A stretch of DNA of 64,000 nt from Pseudomonas arcuscaelestis. Its GTDB lineage: Bacteria > Pseudomonadota > Gammaproteobacteria > Pseudomonadales > Pseudomonadaceae. The position numbers were made by a program, and so were the translations under genes. This document shows, one piece after another, positions 16,817 through 25,781 of this stretch; position 1 is the first letter of the stretch, and every line of letters begins with the position of its first letter. The DNA lies in NCBI RefSeq assembly GCF_016881005.1, contig NZ_JACOPV010000002.1, forward strand, positions 248,001 to 312,000. The letters run 5' to 3'. The notes below the pieces were generated by a model that did not search any database, had not been told where the DNA came from, and was given only the letters and a program-made list of their open reading frames with translations.

Positions 16817-17718
16817 TGCTCATCTCCTTGTTGTTGGCCGACTGAAAAGTCATGCCCCCACAGGCTTACGCGGGTAAATTCGAAGGCCGAGTGTTCAGCC
16901 CAGTCCACTTGCAGGCCGCCGTAACCGAACTCCAGGTCGAAGCCGGACGGGGTCTTCATGTAAAACGAGGTCATCAGGTCATTGAGGTGCTGGCCGAGGG
17001 TCGCCGAAAGCGGCACCTTGTGGGCCAGGCGGCGGTCGTGGGCGCGGCCCACTTCGGTCATCGAGTCGACTTCCACCATCACGTGCACGCAGCCTGAGGG
17101 CACCGCAAACTCAGCCAGCGCCAGAGAGTGGTGGCGGCTGTTACGGCAATGCAGGAAATGAATGCGGATGGGCGGCGCCAGGGGATCGGGACGAAAATTG
17201 AAGATATCCGAGAGCTCGAAACCCAGGACGTCCTTGGCAAATGCCAGGGTGGCGGCAAACTCCGGGGCCGGCAGCACGGTGTGACCCAGGCCCATATCCC
17301 CGGTAACAAAACGCGGCACACCTTGCGGGGAAACAAACGGCTGGCAATCGGAGCGATGGCCCCAACTCAGCTCGTGACGGTTGCCGGAAGGATCGAGCAC
17401 ACTCACCAGCGCCTGCACGCCCCGCTGCTCGATCTGGGCAGCGCTGCCCACCTGCCAGCGCACACCCTTTTGCTCCAGCAGCTGCAGCGCGGCGTTGAAG
17501 GCACCTTCGCTGGCCAACTCCCAACCCGAGGCCAGGTAGCCGGCTTGGCTGCCTTCGACGATGAGCATGCGAAACGGCCGCTGGTCCATCTTCACGTACA
17601 GCCCGCCACCGGGTGCGGGTACTACCATCATGCCCAGCACGTCTTCGGCGTAACGTTGCCACTGGCTGAGGTTTTCGACTTGAGCGACGAAGTAGCTCAG
17701 CCCGCGGATATCCATCAT
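16813..17718 (-). CDS. hsaC: HsaC/TesB-like extradiol dioxygenase (3,4-DHSA cleavage)
   Basis: A 301-residue type I extradiol dioxygenase with two vicinal-oxygen-chelate modules. The iron ligands are visible: His in GLGHTVLP (near 145), His in the RHHSLAL segment (near 215) and Glu in FDLEFGYGG (near 265). Similarity to HsaC and TesB includes RFVTGDMGLGH, MVEVDSMTEVG and KVPLSATLGQHLNDLMTSFYMKTPSGFDLEFG. The enzyme cleaves the aromatised ring A catechol (3,4-DHSA) by meta fission. GAGGAG lies 7 nt before the ATG. It is the first gene of the long minus-strand run, so a promoter should lie in 17719-17839. HsaA, HsaB and HsaD partners are absent here. Confidence 0.9.
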   Translation of the reverse strand: MMDIRGLSYFVAQVENLSQWQRYAEDVLGMMVVPAPGGGLYVKMDQRPFRMLIVEGSQAGYLASGWELASEGAFNAALQLLEQKGVRWQVGSAAQIEQRGVQALVSVLDPSGNRHELSWGHRSDCQPFVSPQGVPRFVTGDMGLGHTVLPAPEFAATLAFAKDVLGFELSDIFNFRPDPLAPPIRIHFLHCRNSRHHSLALAEFAVPSGCVHVMVEVDSMTEVGRAHDRRLAHKVPLSATLGQHLNDLMTSFYMKTPSGFDLEFGYGGLQVDWAEHSAFEFTRVSLWGHDFSVGQQQGDEQ

Positions 17719-17839
17719 GCCCTGCTCCTCAATGAATGGACCTGTGTGTGGTCTTCATTGTGATGAGGGCGAGCACCCGGCTCATCGTCCGTTGAGACTA
17801 AGCAGTTGATCTGTTGGGCAAACAGCGTGAAAAGCGCGC

Positions 17840-18535
17840 CTAGCGGGCCAACAACTTGATAAGTAGCAGGTGCAGCGGGTAAAACCAGTAGCCCCACCGG
17901 CCCACGCGCCAGATACCCGTGCCGTAGCGCCCGTGCAGCACAGCCAGGCCAACCGGCGCCGACAACACCGCAACCGCCAACGCCATAAGGGTGATCGGCT
18001 CGGTCGGATGGCTGCGCAACCAGGCGTTGGTCAGGTTGGCCGCCGCAGCGACAAACCCGGGAAAGACCGAGGTTCCGCGCCCGCCGCGCAGCGCCAGCAG
18101 GAACGCCGACGGCAACACCACCCCCGGCCAGCCGTACATCAGCACATCACTGACCAGCAAAGACAGCGGCAATACCGTCACGGCAAGCCAGCGCTGGTGC
18201 TGTACACCCCATGCCAGGAGCAACCCCAGGGTCAACGTCGGCATGATGCTGAACGTTCCGGTACTCACATCCAGTGCCCGATAAGGCCATTCCGAGAGCA
18301 CAGAGAAGGCCAGCATCCAGCCCAGATAGCGGCCATTGCCACCGCTGAACAACTGCCCTGGCCGCGAGCGCGCCACATTTACGGCAATGGCCAGACAGAA
18401 CAGTGGGAACGCCAGGCGACCGATGACGAACAGCCAATTGGCGCTCGGCCAGATAAAACGCAGGTGATCGGCGACCATCGTGACCATCGCCAGCCACTTG
18501 AGCAAATCGAGGCCTGCCGAACGCGGGCTATTCAT
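17840..18535 (-). CDS. TraX-family membrane protein
   Basis: A 231-residue polytopic membrane protein with about six to eight hydrophobic segments. The N terminus LDLLKWLAMVTMVADHLRF and the internal GRLAFPLFCLAIAVN are typical of the TraX family (PF05857), named after the F-pilin N-acetylase but widespread on chromosomes without conjugation genes. No transfer genes are nearby, so a role in acylating a protein or sugar is only a guess. The ATG at 18535 has AAGGA 6 nt before it; an ATG 6 bp upstream is less well placed. It is not obviously linked to the steroid genes. Confidence 0.75.
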   Translation of the reverse strand: MNSPRSAGLDLLKWLAMVTMVADHLRFIWPSANWLFVIGRLAFPLFCLAIAVNVARSRPGQLFSGGNGRYLGWMLAFSVLSEWPYRALDVSTGTFSIMPTLTLGLLLAWGVQHQRWLAVTVLPLSLLVSDVLMYGWPGVVLPSAFLLALRGGRGTSVFPGFVAAAANLTNAWLRSHPTEPITLMALAVAVLSAPVGLAVLHGRYGTGIWRVGRWGYWFYPLHLLLIKLLAR

Positions 18536-18702
18536 GAACATCCTTGAATCAATGCAGGGACCAGCTCACAGCCTAAACGAAAAGGCCGGCAAACAGCGCA
18601 GCGGCTGCCGGCCAATCGCCGAGCTTCGTCTGAATGGACGATGCAGTTCAACGGATGCTTGATGACACTGGCGGCCAAAGACTTGCGCCCACGAGGATGC
18701 CC

Positions 18703-19488
18703 ATGGACGACTCAACCCCACCACCGGTTCTGCTTGAACATCCCCTGCCCGGCGTGGCGTTACTGCGCCTGAACCGCCCCCAGGCTACCAATGCCCTGAG
18801 CCTTGAGTTGCAAGCACTGCTCTCCAGGTACTTCACCGAGCTGGCGCAAGACCCGCAGATTCGCTGCATTCTGCTGACTGGTGGCGATAAGGTCTTCGCT
18901 GCCGGTGGCGACATCAACAGCTTGGCGGGCGTGGGCCCTATCGACATCTACAAACGCCATACCGAGCGGCTCTGGGCGCCGATCCAGCATTGCCCAAAAC
19001 CGGTGATTGCGGCGGTATGCGGCTATGCCTATGGCGGCGGCTGCGAGCTGGCGATGCACGCCGACCTGATCGTTGCCGGACGCAGCGCGCGCTTCTGCCA
19101 GCCGGAAATTCGCATTGGCATCATGCCTGGCATCGGTGGCACCCAACGCCTGGTCCGGGCGGTGGGCAAGGTCAAAGCCATGCGCATGGCCCTGAGCGGA
19201 CAACCGATCAGCGCCGAAGAAGCCTGGGTAGCGGGCCTGGTCAGCGACCTGGTGGACGACGACCAGGTACACACCAAAGCCCTGGAACTGGCCGCAGTCA
19301 TCGCCGCCATGCCGGCGCTGGCCGCCGAACAAATCAAAGAAGTCATCCTCGCTGGCATGGATGCCCCCCTGGAGGCCGGATTGGCCCTTGAACGCAAGGC
19401 CAACGCCCTACTATTCGCCTCCCGTGACCAGAAAGAAGGCATGCAAGCCTTCATCGAAAAACGCCCGGCGCAGTTCGAAGGACATTGA
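18703..19488 (+). CDS. Enoyl-CoA hydratase (crotonase)
   Basis: A 261-residue crotonase with a standard layout: KVFAAGGDI (first oxyanion-hole glycine region), CGYAYGGGCELAMHADLIVAG, and the catalytic Glu region CQPEIRIGIMPGIGGTQRLVRAVG with both glutamate positions preserved (Glu in GGCELA and PEIRIG). The C terminus EGMQAFIEKRPAQFEGH is characteristic of classic 2-enoyl-CoA hydratases such as PaaF/FadB-type enzymes. The frame opens upstream, but the ATG at 18703 has GAGG 6 nt before it. It is isolated on the plus strand, so its pathway is unclear; general fatty or aromatic acid degradation is likely, and a steroid link is not supported by orientation. Confidence 0.85.
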   Translation: MDDSTPPPVLLEHPLPGVALLRLNRPQATNALSLELQALLSRYFTELAQDPQIRCILLTGGDKVFAAGGDINSLAGVGPIDIYKRHTERLWAPIQHCPKPVIAAVCGYAYGGGCELAMHADLIVAGRSARFCQPEIRIGIMPGIGGTQRLVRAVGKVKAMRMALSGQPISAEEAWVAGLVSDLVDDDQVHTKALELAAVIAAMPALAAEQIKEVILAGMDAPLEAGLALERKANALLFASRDQKEGMQAFIEKRPAQFEGH

Positions 19489-19964
19489 ACAACCTGCCAC
19501 AACGCCCAACACTCCACCCGCCCCCTCCCGCTGGTCCGGATCAGATCTGGATCCGCTTTTGATCTTGATCTTGCTCTTGATCTTGATCTACCTGCCCCGT
19601 TAACCAGAAGGGCCGAGTGAAGGTGTTGCGAAAGGGCTAGCGCGAAGCGCCTTCGGCTTGGCCGAAGTTGCGAATCGTAGTGTTGCTTGCAACACGTAGA
19701 TCGCAATGCCCTGAAGCGACACCGTAGTGAGGGGACCCGAAGCGCAGCGTAGGGCCCCTGGTGGGGCGAGCCCTTTGCTTACTTTGGGGCGACTGCCAAA
19801 GTAAGGCGCCGTAAGGGCGCAAAGGTGCCTAAGCGCCGCCCAGGCAAACGGATCAGCACTCATACCAAGCGCCCCCACACGGCAACAAGTCCCCCCACCA
19901 AAAATGGAATTAATCTTCGCCTAACCAGTTCTGATGCCAGGTAGCCCATTGCGAGTACCCAGCG
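19489..19964. repeat. Intergenic repeat block of Pseudomonas type with GATCTT hexamers
   Basis: This 476-bp gap holds no convincing gene. At 19561-19590 there are five tandem hexamers of GATCTT type (one with GCTCTT). From about 19600 to 19890 follows a G+C-rich stretch with several inverted repeats (for example CGCCTTCGGCTTGGCCGAAG near 19648, and a CTTACTTTGG / CCAAAGTAAG pair near 19777-19803) that I recognise as a repeated intergenic element common in Pseudomonas chromosomes. Short open frames through it on the minus strand have no start context and are commonly misannotated. Confidence 0.55.
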
Positions 19965-20294
19965 ATGTTCCCGATCACCCCCGACCGCCGCTACCTCGTC
20001 ATCCAGGGGCAGCTATGGCGATGCAGCAACCCTGCCCTGTCCCCGGAGCAGCGCCAGCAACTGGTCGACAGCCTGATGAACGCCCGTCGCCAAATCAGAC
20101 AAGCCAAGGCAACCCACGACGACCACCTACTCACCAACGCACGAAAACAAGTACAGGCCACCAAAGTAGCCTTGGGAGAGCGAGGCCCCGCGTGGTGGAC
20201 CGACGGCGCCCCTGACTACAATCGCCACAAAATCGAAAACACACCCTATATAGACTGGTTCAACGGACTGACCGAAGACCAGAAAAATGGCTAA
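19965..20294 (+). CDS. Conserved hypothetical protein, small charged helical
   Basis: A 109-residue protein with a conserved beginning (DRRYLVIQGQLWRCSNPALSPEQRQ), a central charged helical part (about 30-65, rich in Ala, Lys, Arg and Gln) and a conserved ending (GERGPAWWTDGAPDYNRHKIENTPYIDWF). Proteins of this make-up recur in Pseudomonas and other proteobacteria without assigned function. There is no signal peptide or membrane segment. The ribosome site is weak. It converges with the permease gene, with a hairpin between them. Confidence 0.65.
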   Translation: MFPITPDRRYLVIQGQLWRCSNPALSPEQRQQLVDSLMNARRQIRQAKATHDDHLLTNARKQVQATKVALGERGPAWWTDGAPDYNRHKIENTPYIDWFNGLTEDQKNG

Positions 20295-20313
20295 CGGATG
20301 CCAACACAGCGTC

Positions 20314-20347
20314 GACGGCGGAGCCCTTTTCACCGGGCACCGCCGTC
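20314..20347. terminator. Bidirectional terminator-like hairpin
   Basis: Perfect 8-bp arms GACGGCGG and CCGCCGTC flank an 18-nt loop between the convergent hypothetical gene and permease gene. No clear T tract follows on either side, so termination is inferred from position. Confidence 0.4.
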
Positions 20348-20356
20348 CTACCCGCC

Positions 20357-21760
20357 CTACACCGAAGGCGCCAACACCACCTGACGCTTGCGATTGATGA
20401 TGAAATACGCCGCGTAGCACACGGCGATAAAGCCAAAGCCCCAATACAGTGACGGCCGCTGCGTCTCATCCATAGCCAGAAACACGAACAGCGAACTGCA
20501 CAACGTGATGCACAGCAAGGGTACCAGCGGGTACAACGGCGCCCGGTACTTGAGGTCGCTCAGTTTGCCGCCCTCAGCCAGAAACGCCCGACGGAACCGA
20601 TATTGCGCCAGGGCAATGACAATCCAGGTGACGGTACCCGACATTCCGCTTACCGCCATCAACACCATGAACAGCGTGTCGGCAGCGATGAAGCTGGTCA
20701 TCAGCGACACCAGGGCAAAGCACAGGGTGATGCTCAACGCCCGCAGCGGTACGCCACGCTTGCTCAGCGGCGACAGACTCTTGGGTGCCATGCCGGTCTT
20801 GGACATCGCCCAGAGAATACGCGTCGAGGCATACAAGCCGGAGTTGCCCACCGAGAGGATCGCCGTGAGGATCACGAAGTTCATCAGGTCAGCCGCATAA
20901 GGAATGCCGACCATGTCGAACACCTGCACGAACGGACTTTCCATCAGGCCAGCCTGCTGCCACGGGACGATGGCCGAGAGCACCACAATGGCCAGCACGT
21001 AGAAGATCAACACGCGGAACACCACGTTGCGCACTGCCCGCGGAATGCTTTTTTCCGGCTGGTCGGTTTCACCGGCCGCCACACCCATGATCTCGCAACC
21101 CTGGAAGGCATAGACCACGGTCATCATCACCGCGAACACCGCCGACAAGCCGTTGGGGAACAGTGCATCGCCAATCAGGTTGTTCATCATCGGTGCCGGC
21201 TCGCCGCTGGTCAGCGGGATGGCACCGAAAATCACCAGCACACCGACGATGATGAAGCCCAGGATTGCCGCCACCTTGATGCCCGAGAACCAGTACTCCG
21301 CCTCACCAAAGGCGCGCGTAGCCAGGGCGTTGAGGCCGAATAGAACCACCACGAACAATGCCGACCAGTACCAGATCGGCACCTCGGGGAACCAGCGCAC
21401 CATCAACATGCCAGCCGCGGTGAATTCCAGGCCGACCGTGGTTGCCCAGCTCATCCAGTAGACCCAGCCGATCATAAAGCCGGTGGCTGGGCCGATGTAT
21501 TTTGTGGCGTGGGCCTGGAACGAGCCAGATACCGGCATCTGTACCGACAGTTCGCCCAGGCAGACCATCACCAGATACATGAGAAAACCTGCCACCAGAT
21601 AGGCCAGGATCGCCCCCACGGGCCCGCCCTGGTTAATCGTCACCCCCGAGCCCATGAACAGGCCTGTGCCGATCACGCCGCCCAGCGACAGCATGAATAT
21701 GTGCCGACTCTTCAGAGCCCGCGTCAGGTGTATGCCTTTACGATCGGTTGATTCGCTCAT
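20357..21760 (-). CDS. Amino acid permease, APC superfamily (MmuP-like)
   Basis: A 467-residue protein with twelve predicted membrane segments. The first helix contains the substrate-binding signature MLSLGGVIGTGLFMGSG (24-40) of the amino acid transporter family, and IGWVYWMSWATTVGLEFTAAG and VGIPYAADLMNFVILTAILSVGNSGLYASTRILW are closely like the S-methylmethionine permease MmuP and related lysine/GABA permeases. The substrate cannot be fixed from sequence. GAGG lies 7 nt before the ATG. The gene stands alone; the next gene upstream (sensor kinase) runs in the same direction and ends 202 bp before, so co-regulation by that two-component system is possible but unproven. Confidence 0.85.
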   Translation of the reverse strand: MSESTDRKGIHLTRALKSRHIFMLSLGGVIGTGLFMGSGVTINQGGPVGAILAYLVAGFLMYLVMVCLGELSVQMPVSGSFQAHATKYIGPATGFMIGWVYWMSWATTVGLEFTAAGMLMVRWFPEVPIWYWSALFVVVLFGLNALATRAFGEAEYWFSGIKVAAILGFIIVGVLVIFGAIPLTSGEPAPMMNNLIGDALFPNGLSAVFAVMMTVVYAFQGCEIMGVAAGETDQPEKSIPRAVRNVVFRVLIFYVLAIVVLSAIVPWQQAGLMESPFVQVFDMVGIPYAADLMNFVILTAILSVGNSGLYASTRILWAMSKTGMAPKSLSPLSKRGVPLRALSITLCFALVSLMTSFIAADTLFMVLMAVSGMSGTVTWIVIALAQYRFRRAFLAEGGKLSDLKYRAPLYPLVPLLCITLCSSLFVFLAMDETQRPSLYWGFGFIAVCYAAYFIINRKRQVVLAPSV

Positions 21761-21962
21761 GTCGGCACCTCAGCAGTGGCGCAAAAGCGAAAGGGAAATA
21801 CGATGGCGCGGGGACGGATCAGCTTTACGGCAGTTCATTATTATTATCTCCAATAAGCTTCGAAGACCGCGTGCAGCGGTTAGCGTCGATTATTGGAAAG
21901 CAATGTAAGGTGCGGTTGTACGTAAAGATCGAAGATGTAAAAAGTCGTAAGTTTTTTGTACA

Positions 21963-24218
21963 TCAGCGTTCAATCAACTGCGCAAGCACCTCCAGGGCTC
22001 GCTGAATCTGCGCGTTTAGCGATCCCTGCAAGCGCTCCAGCGCGGTTGCATCGCGTGCCATTGCCGCCTCTTCCAGGGCGCGCAACACCCGCGCCAGGCC
22101 ACAGAACCCCAGCGAGTCGCTACTGCCCGCCAGGCGATGGGCCAAGTGCCCAACCTCGGTGCAGTCCTGCGCGGCCAGCGCCTCGGCCAGCGCGCTTTGA
22201 TGCTGGGTAATCAAGCCCTGCAACACCGCCAGCAATCCCTGCAGCTTTTGCTCCCCGAGCAGTTCTCGATGGGTCTGCAACAGCGACTGGTCGAGGTCCA
22301 GGTCCTCGACATCAGCCACAGGAACTGGTCTTTCGGCAGCCAATGCCTGGCGAAGATTTTCCAGTTTCAGTGGTTTGGCCAGCACCCCCTGCATGCCCGC
22401 CTCAAGGAACTCCTGCACCAACGCTGGCTGTACACTGGCGGTCAGCGCCAGTATGCGTGAGTGACGGTTCGGCCCCGGCGCCGCACGAAGCCTGCGACAA
22501 AGCTCGACACCGCTGATACCGGGCAAATGCACATCGAGAAGAATCAGATCGAATCGCTGCTGGCTGCACGATGCCATGCCCTGCTCGGCATCTTCTGCCA
22601 GCCAGACTCGATGACCATCGCGCTTGAGCAATCCCTGAACCACGTCACGGTTCAACGCCACATCCTCGACCACCAGCACATCCAGGGCCGCAACCACTGG
22701 CGTCGCTGGCGGCGCCAGCACCTGTTGCTGTCCGGGGGCAAGGCTGAGTTCGAACCAGAAGCAGCTGCCCTTCCCCTCAGTACTGCGCAAACCGATCTTG
22801 CCGCCCAACTGCTCTATCAGGTGTTTGCTGATCGCCAACCCCAGGCCGGTACCGCCATAGCGCCGTGCCACGGCTTCGCTGGCCTGGGTGAAACGGTCGA
22901 AGATCTTCGCCTGCATGGCCTCGGCAATCCCTATACCGTTGTCGGTGACACTCACCCGCAGCTGTTGCTTGCCGTCTTGCTCGCCGATAACTTCGACCGC
23001 AAGGCTGACCTTGCCTTGCTCGGTAAACTTGATCGCGTTGGCCAGCAGGTTACTCAATACCTGACGCAGGAATTGCTCGGCGCCATGTTGACGTGCGGCC
23101 AGCCCCGGATCGATGTCATATTCAAGCGTGCTGGCGTTGGCAAGCGCCCTGGGTTCGAGCAGGGTCAGAACTTCGTCGCACAGCTGGCGCAGGGAGAAAT
23201 CGACAGGCTCAGGATGGCTTTCGCCTTCTTCCAGGCGCGCGAAGTACAGCACCTCGTTAAGAATGGTGAGTAACCCTTCACCGGCTTTGTACAAGGCATC
23301 CAAACGTTTACTGTCCTGACTCTTCAACTCGGCGCCCCGCAGCAGTTCAGCCATGCCAAGAATGCCATTGAGGGGTGTGCGCAGTTCGTGGCTCATGGTC
23401 GCCAGAAAGCGCGACTTGGCCAGGTTCGCAGCTTCTGCCTCGTCCTTGGCGTGCATGAGGCTGGCGGTACGACGTTCGACCATTTTTTGCAGTTCATCGC
23501 GCTTGTCCTGCAACGCCAGGCGGTCAACTTCGCGCCGTTCGATATCACTGAGAATGGCTCGACGCATATCGTCCAGCGCATGCGCCACGGTGTCGATTTC
23601 ATCGAAACGCGTCGAGCGACGCTTGTCCAGGCGCAACGGTTCCTGCCAGTCGCCGGCCCCCACGCGCCGGGCAAACTCGGCCATGACCTGCAGATGACGG
23701 GTGACCAAACGATAGAACAGCCACGACAAGGCCACCGCCAGGCCGCACAGAAACACACTCATCCATAACAGGCTGATGAGACCGGTGGCGAACAAGCGCC
23801 GATGCACAGCGCCCAGGTCGATGCTGACTTCAAGCTCGCCCAGGTGACGCAAAGGCCCCGAGGGTGGCTGGAAGTCGAGCGGGAATCGTTCAACACGCAG
23901 CGGCCCCGGCGGATTGGCTTCACCTTGGAGCAGGTTGAAATCGGTGCTGATCAGACGCACCCGGGCCACGTCGGAGAAGTCCACCAGACCACGCAGCTGC
24001 ACACTGATCTGTTCCTGGTTGAGGTCCCACAGGCTGCGCTCCAGGCTGGCCAGGTAGCCGACGCGAATCAACGCCATGCGTGCATCGATATCACGCATCT
24101 CGCGGCGGTATTCGAAATACAACTGAACCGTACTGGCCACGACGGTAAAGCACAGACTGAACAACAGAATAAACAGCAGGAGCCGACGCAGCAGGCCATC
24201 AGGCTGCAAGCGGATCAT
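21963..24218 (-). CDS. Hybrid sensor histidine kinase (TorS-like)
   Basis: A 751-residue hybrid kinase. Membrane segments at about 12-31 and 145-168 frame a periplasmic region of roughly 115 residues; a HAMP-like linker follows to about 225 and a coiled coil to 265. The phosphoacceptor is His277 in [15 protein letters not shown]. The ATPase boxes are N at LLANAIKF (391-398), DNGIGI (426-431) and GGTGLGLAI (455-463). A receiver follows with Asp562 in [10 protein letters not shown], then an Hpt domain with His694 in AHRLAGSS. This four-step relay layout is that of TorS/ArcB. The ATG overlaps the binding-protein stop by 4 bp, so it is coupled to the periplasmic sensor partner. Confidence 0.9.
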   Translation of the reverse strand: MIRLQPDGLLRRLLLFILLFSLCFTVVASTVQLYFEYRREMRDIDARMALIRVGYLASLERSLWDLNQEQISVQLRGLVDFSDVARVRLISTDFNLLQGEANPPGPLRVERFPLDFQPPSGPLRHLGELEVSIDLGAVHRRLFATGLISLLWMSVFLCGLAVALSWLFYRLVTRHLQVMAEFARRVGAGDWQEPLRLDKRRSTRFDEIDTVAHALDDMRRAILSDIERREVDRLALQDKRDELQKMVERRTASLMHAKDEAEAANLAKSRFLATMSHELRTPLNGILGMAELLRGAELKSQDSKRLDALYKAGEGLLTILNEVLYFARLEEGESHPEPVDFSLRQLCDEVLTLLEPRALANASTLEYDIDPGLAARQHGAEQFLRQVLSNLLANAIKFTEQGKVSLAVEVIGEQDGKQQLRVSVTDNGIGIAEAMQAKIFDRFTQASEAVARRYGGTGLGLAISKHLIEQLGGKIGLRSTEGKGSCFWFELSLAPGQQQVLAPPATPVVAALDVLVVEDVALNRDVVQGLLKRDGHRVWLAEDAEQGMASCSQQRFDLILLDVHLPGISGVELCRRLRAAPGPNRHSRILALTASVQPALVQEFLEAGMQGVLAKPLKLENLRQALAAERPVPVADVEDLDLDQSLLQTHRELLGEQKLQGLLAVLQGLITQHQSALAEALAAQDCTEVGHLAHRLAGSSDSLGFCGLARVLRALEEAAMARDATALERLQGSLNAQIQRALEVLAQLIER

Positions 24219-24988
24219 CGCGCATCTGCCGGCAAGTTGATCATGTCACGGTAGGTTACTTCGCTCTGGTGCAGCCAGCGCTCAATCTCGCCCGCGTCAG
24301 TCATGCGTTGCAATTGCTCATCAATCTGTGCCATGTGCTGACTCAAGGGAGAATGGCGCGACACCGCAACGCGCAGGTAATCCACGCTCAGGGCTGCTGG
24401 CAGCGCCTGAATGTCCTCGGCACCGGCCAGGTGTTCGATGAACAGTTGCCCGGTGCGACGTTCCTGAATGACAAAATCGATTCGCCCGCGAATCAATTTG
24501 CCGAAGTTCTGCTGGCTGGACGACACCCATTCGATGTTCTGCTGCCGTGCAATAAACTGGTCGAACTCAGGACCGTAGCTTTCGCCAAACAACAAGCCGC
24601 CACGGTAGCCTGCCAGGTCCTGCAGGCGTTGGAATTTTACCGGCCGCTGACGGTTGACGAACACCGCGACTTCTTCGCGTAGCACCGCCACCCTGGAAAA
24701 GCGCATGCTCTGGTCGCGTTGCTCACTGTTGTAGGCCAGCACCACATCCACGCGGCCTTCGGCGGCGTCCAGCAGACAGCGCTTCCAATTACCCAGCACG
24801 ACCATCTCGACCTCGTAGCCCAGGCGCCCGAACAACTCGCGCACCACGGTAGGCGCCAGCCCACGCACTTGCTTGCCGTCGCTCCAGGAAATCGGTGGAT
24901 ACACCGGGTAGTCGCAATAACGAATACGTTCGCCAGCCTGCAGTAGCGGTGCCAGCAACAGGGCTGCCAGGCCCCACCAGCGCAGCAT
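24215..24988 (-). CDS. Periplasmic solute-binding protein family 3, signal partner
   Basis: A 257-residue protein with a signal peptide (residues 1-18, hydrophobic core [16 protein letters not shown]) and the family 3 amino-acid-binding fold: [41 protein letters not shown] at the start, then [15 protein letters not shown]. No permease or ATPase genes are adjacent. Its 4-bp overlap with the hybrid kinase and 5-bp spacing from the response regulator argue that it presents a ligand to the kinase, as TorT does for TorS, though it belongs to a different fold. The ligand is unknown; a polar amino acid is plausible from the family. Confidence 0.8.
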   Translation of the reverse strand: MLRWWGLAALLLAPLLQAGERIRYCDYPVYPPISWSDGKQVRGLAPTVVRELFGRLGYEVEMVVLGNWKRCLLDAAEGRVDVVLAYNSEQRDQSMRFSRVAVLREEVAVFVNRQRPVKFQRLQDLAGYRGGLLFGESYGPEFDQFIARQQNIEWVSSSQQNFGKLIRGRIDFVIQERRTGQLFIEHLAGAEDIQALPAALSVDYLRVAVSRHSPLSQHMAQIDEQLQRMTDAGEIERWLHQSEVTYRDMINLPADAR

Positions 24989-24993
24989 GGTGC

Positions 24994-25710
24994 TCAGGCC
25001 GCGACGCTGGCGGTGAACAGGTAGCCGGCGCCGTGAATAGTAATGATCAGCTGTGGCTCGGCCGGGTCATCATGCAGCTTACGCCGCAGGCGCCCGACCA
25101 GCACGTCGATGGAGCGGTCGTTGGGGACCCATTCACGGTTGCGGATCTGGTCCATCAACTGGTCGCGGCTCAGGGTGTGGCCACTGTTGCGCAGGAACAC
25201 GCTGAGCAACTGGAACTCGCCATGGGTGAGCAGCGTTTCGCCGCCCTGCGGATCGATCAGCCGGCGGCGATCGGTGTCTAGCGCCCAATCGGCGAACTGT
25301 TTGAGTGCATGGCTGCTGGCAGCCAGCGGTTTTGAAGCCTGGGCATGACGCACTCTGCGTACCAGGTTCTTGGCCCGTGATACCAGTTCACGGGGGTTCA
25401 GCGGCTTGATCACATAATCATCGGCACCACATTCCAGGCCGACAATACGATCGATGTCGTCGTTGCGTCCGGTGATGAGGATGATGCCGACTTCCGAGCG
25501 CACGCGCAGTTCGCGGGTCAGGGTCAGGCCGTCTTTTCCCGGCAGGCGGATATCGAGCATCACCAGGTCAACACTGTGGCTGGCGAGAAAACTGTCGGCT
25601 TGCTCGGCGGTGTCGGCGCAGTGAACGTCGTAGCCTTCCTGGGACAGGTAGGCGTGCAGCAAGTCGCGAATAAGCGGATCGTCGTCGACGACCAGTACCC
25701 GAGGCGTCAT
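24994..25710 (-). CDS. OmpR-family response regulator (TorR-like)
   Basis: A 238-residue regulator with an N-terminal receiver (acidic pocket Asp10-Asp11, phosphorylated Asp53 in MLDIRLPG, switch Thr in ILITGRNDD, Lys in YVIKPLNPREL) and a C-terminal winged helix (LLTHGEFQLLSVFLRNSGHTLSRDQL and VDVLVGRLRRKL-type recognition helix, here DVLVGRLRRKLHDDP). The receiver resembles TorR most (VGIILxTGRxDxIDRIVGLExGADDY). It is first in the operon with the binding protein and hybrid kinase. Targets are unknown; the adjacent amino-acid permease is the obvious candidate. Confidence 0.9.
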   Translation of the reverse strand: MTPRVLVVDDDPLIRDLLHAYLSQEGYDVHCADTAEQADSFLASHSVDLVMLDIRLPGKDGLTLTRELRVRSEVGIILITGRNDDIDRIVGLECGADDYVIKPLNPRELVSRAKNLVRRVRHAQASKPLAASSHALKQFADWALDTDRRRLIDPQGGETLLTHGEFQLLSVFLRNSGHTLSRDQLMDQIRNREWVPNDRSIDVLVGRLRRKLHDDPAEPQLIITIHGAGYLFTASVAA

Positions 25711-25781
25711 TGCGTGTTGTCTCTTTTATAGTCGTTGTTATTTAACTCGCGACAGCAGCGTACCCATTACTGAACAATCGA

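Noticed and set aside
16813..17718. 2,3-dihydroxybiphenyl dioxygenase of aromatic degradation
   Set aside because: The fold is shared, but the closest resemblance and the context are those of steroid HsaC/TesB.
17840..18535. Sign of a conjugative element from the TraX-like gene
   Set aside because: No other transfer, integrase or relaxase genes are present, and TraX-family proteins are common on chromosomes.
18634..18702. Longer N terminus of the enoyl-CoA hydratase
   Set aside because: The upstream extension has no homologous look and the ATG at 18703 has a well-placed GAGG.
19561..19590. Possible CRISPR-like array
   Set aside because: The repeats are uninterrupted 6-bp units without spacers.
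19600..19878. Short minus-strand frames in the repeat block
   Set aside because: They lie inside an intergenic repeat and lack ribosome sites; such frames recur as misannotations.
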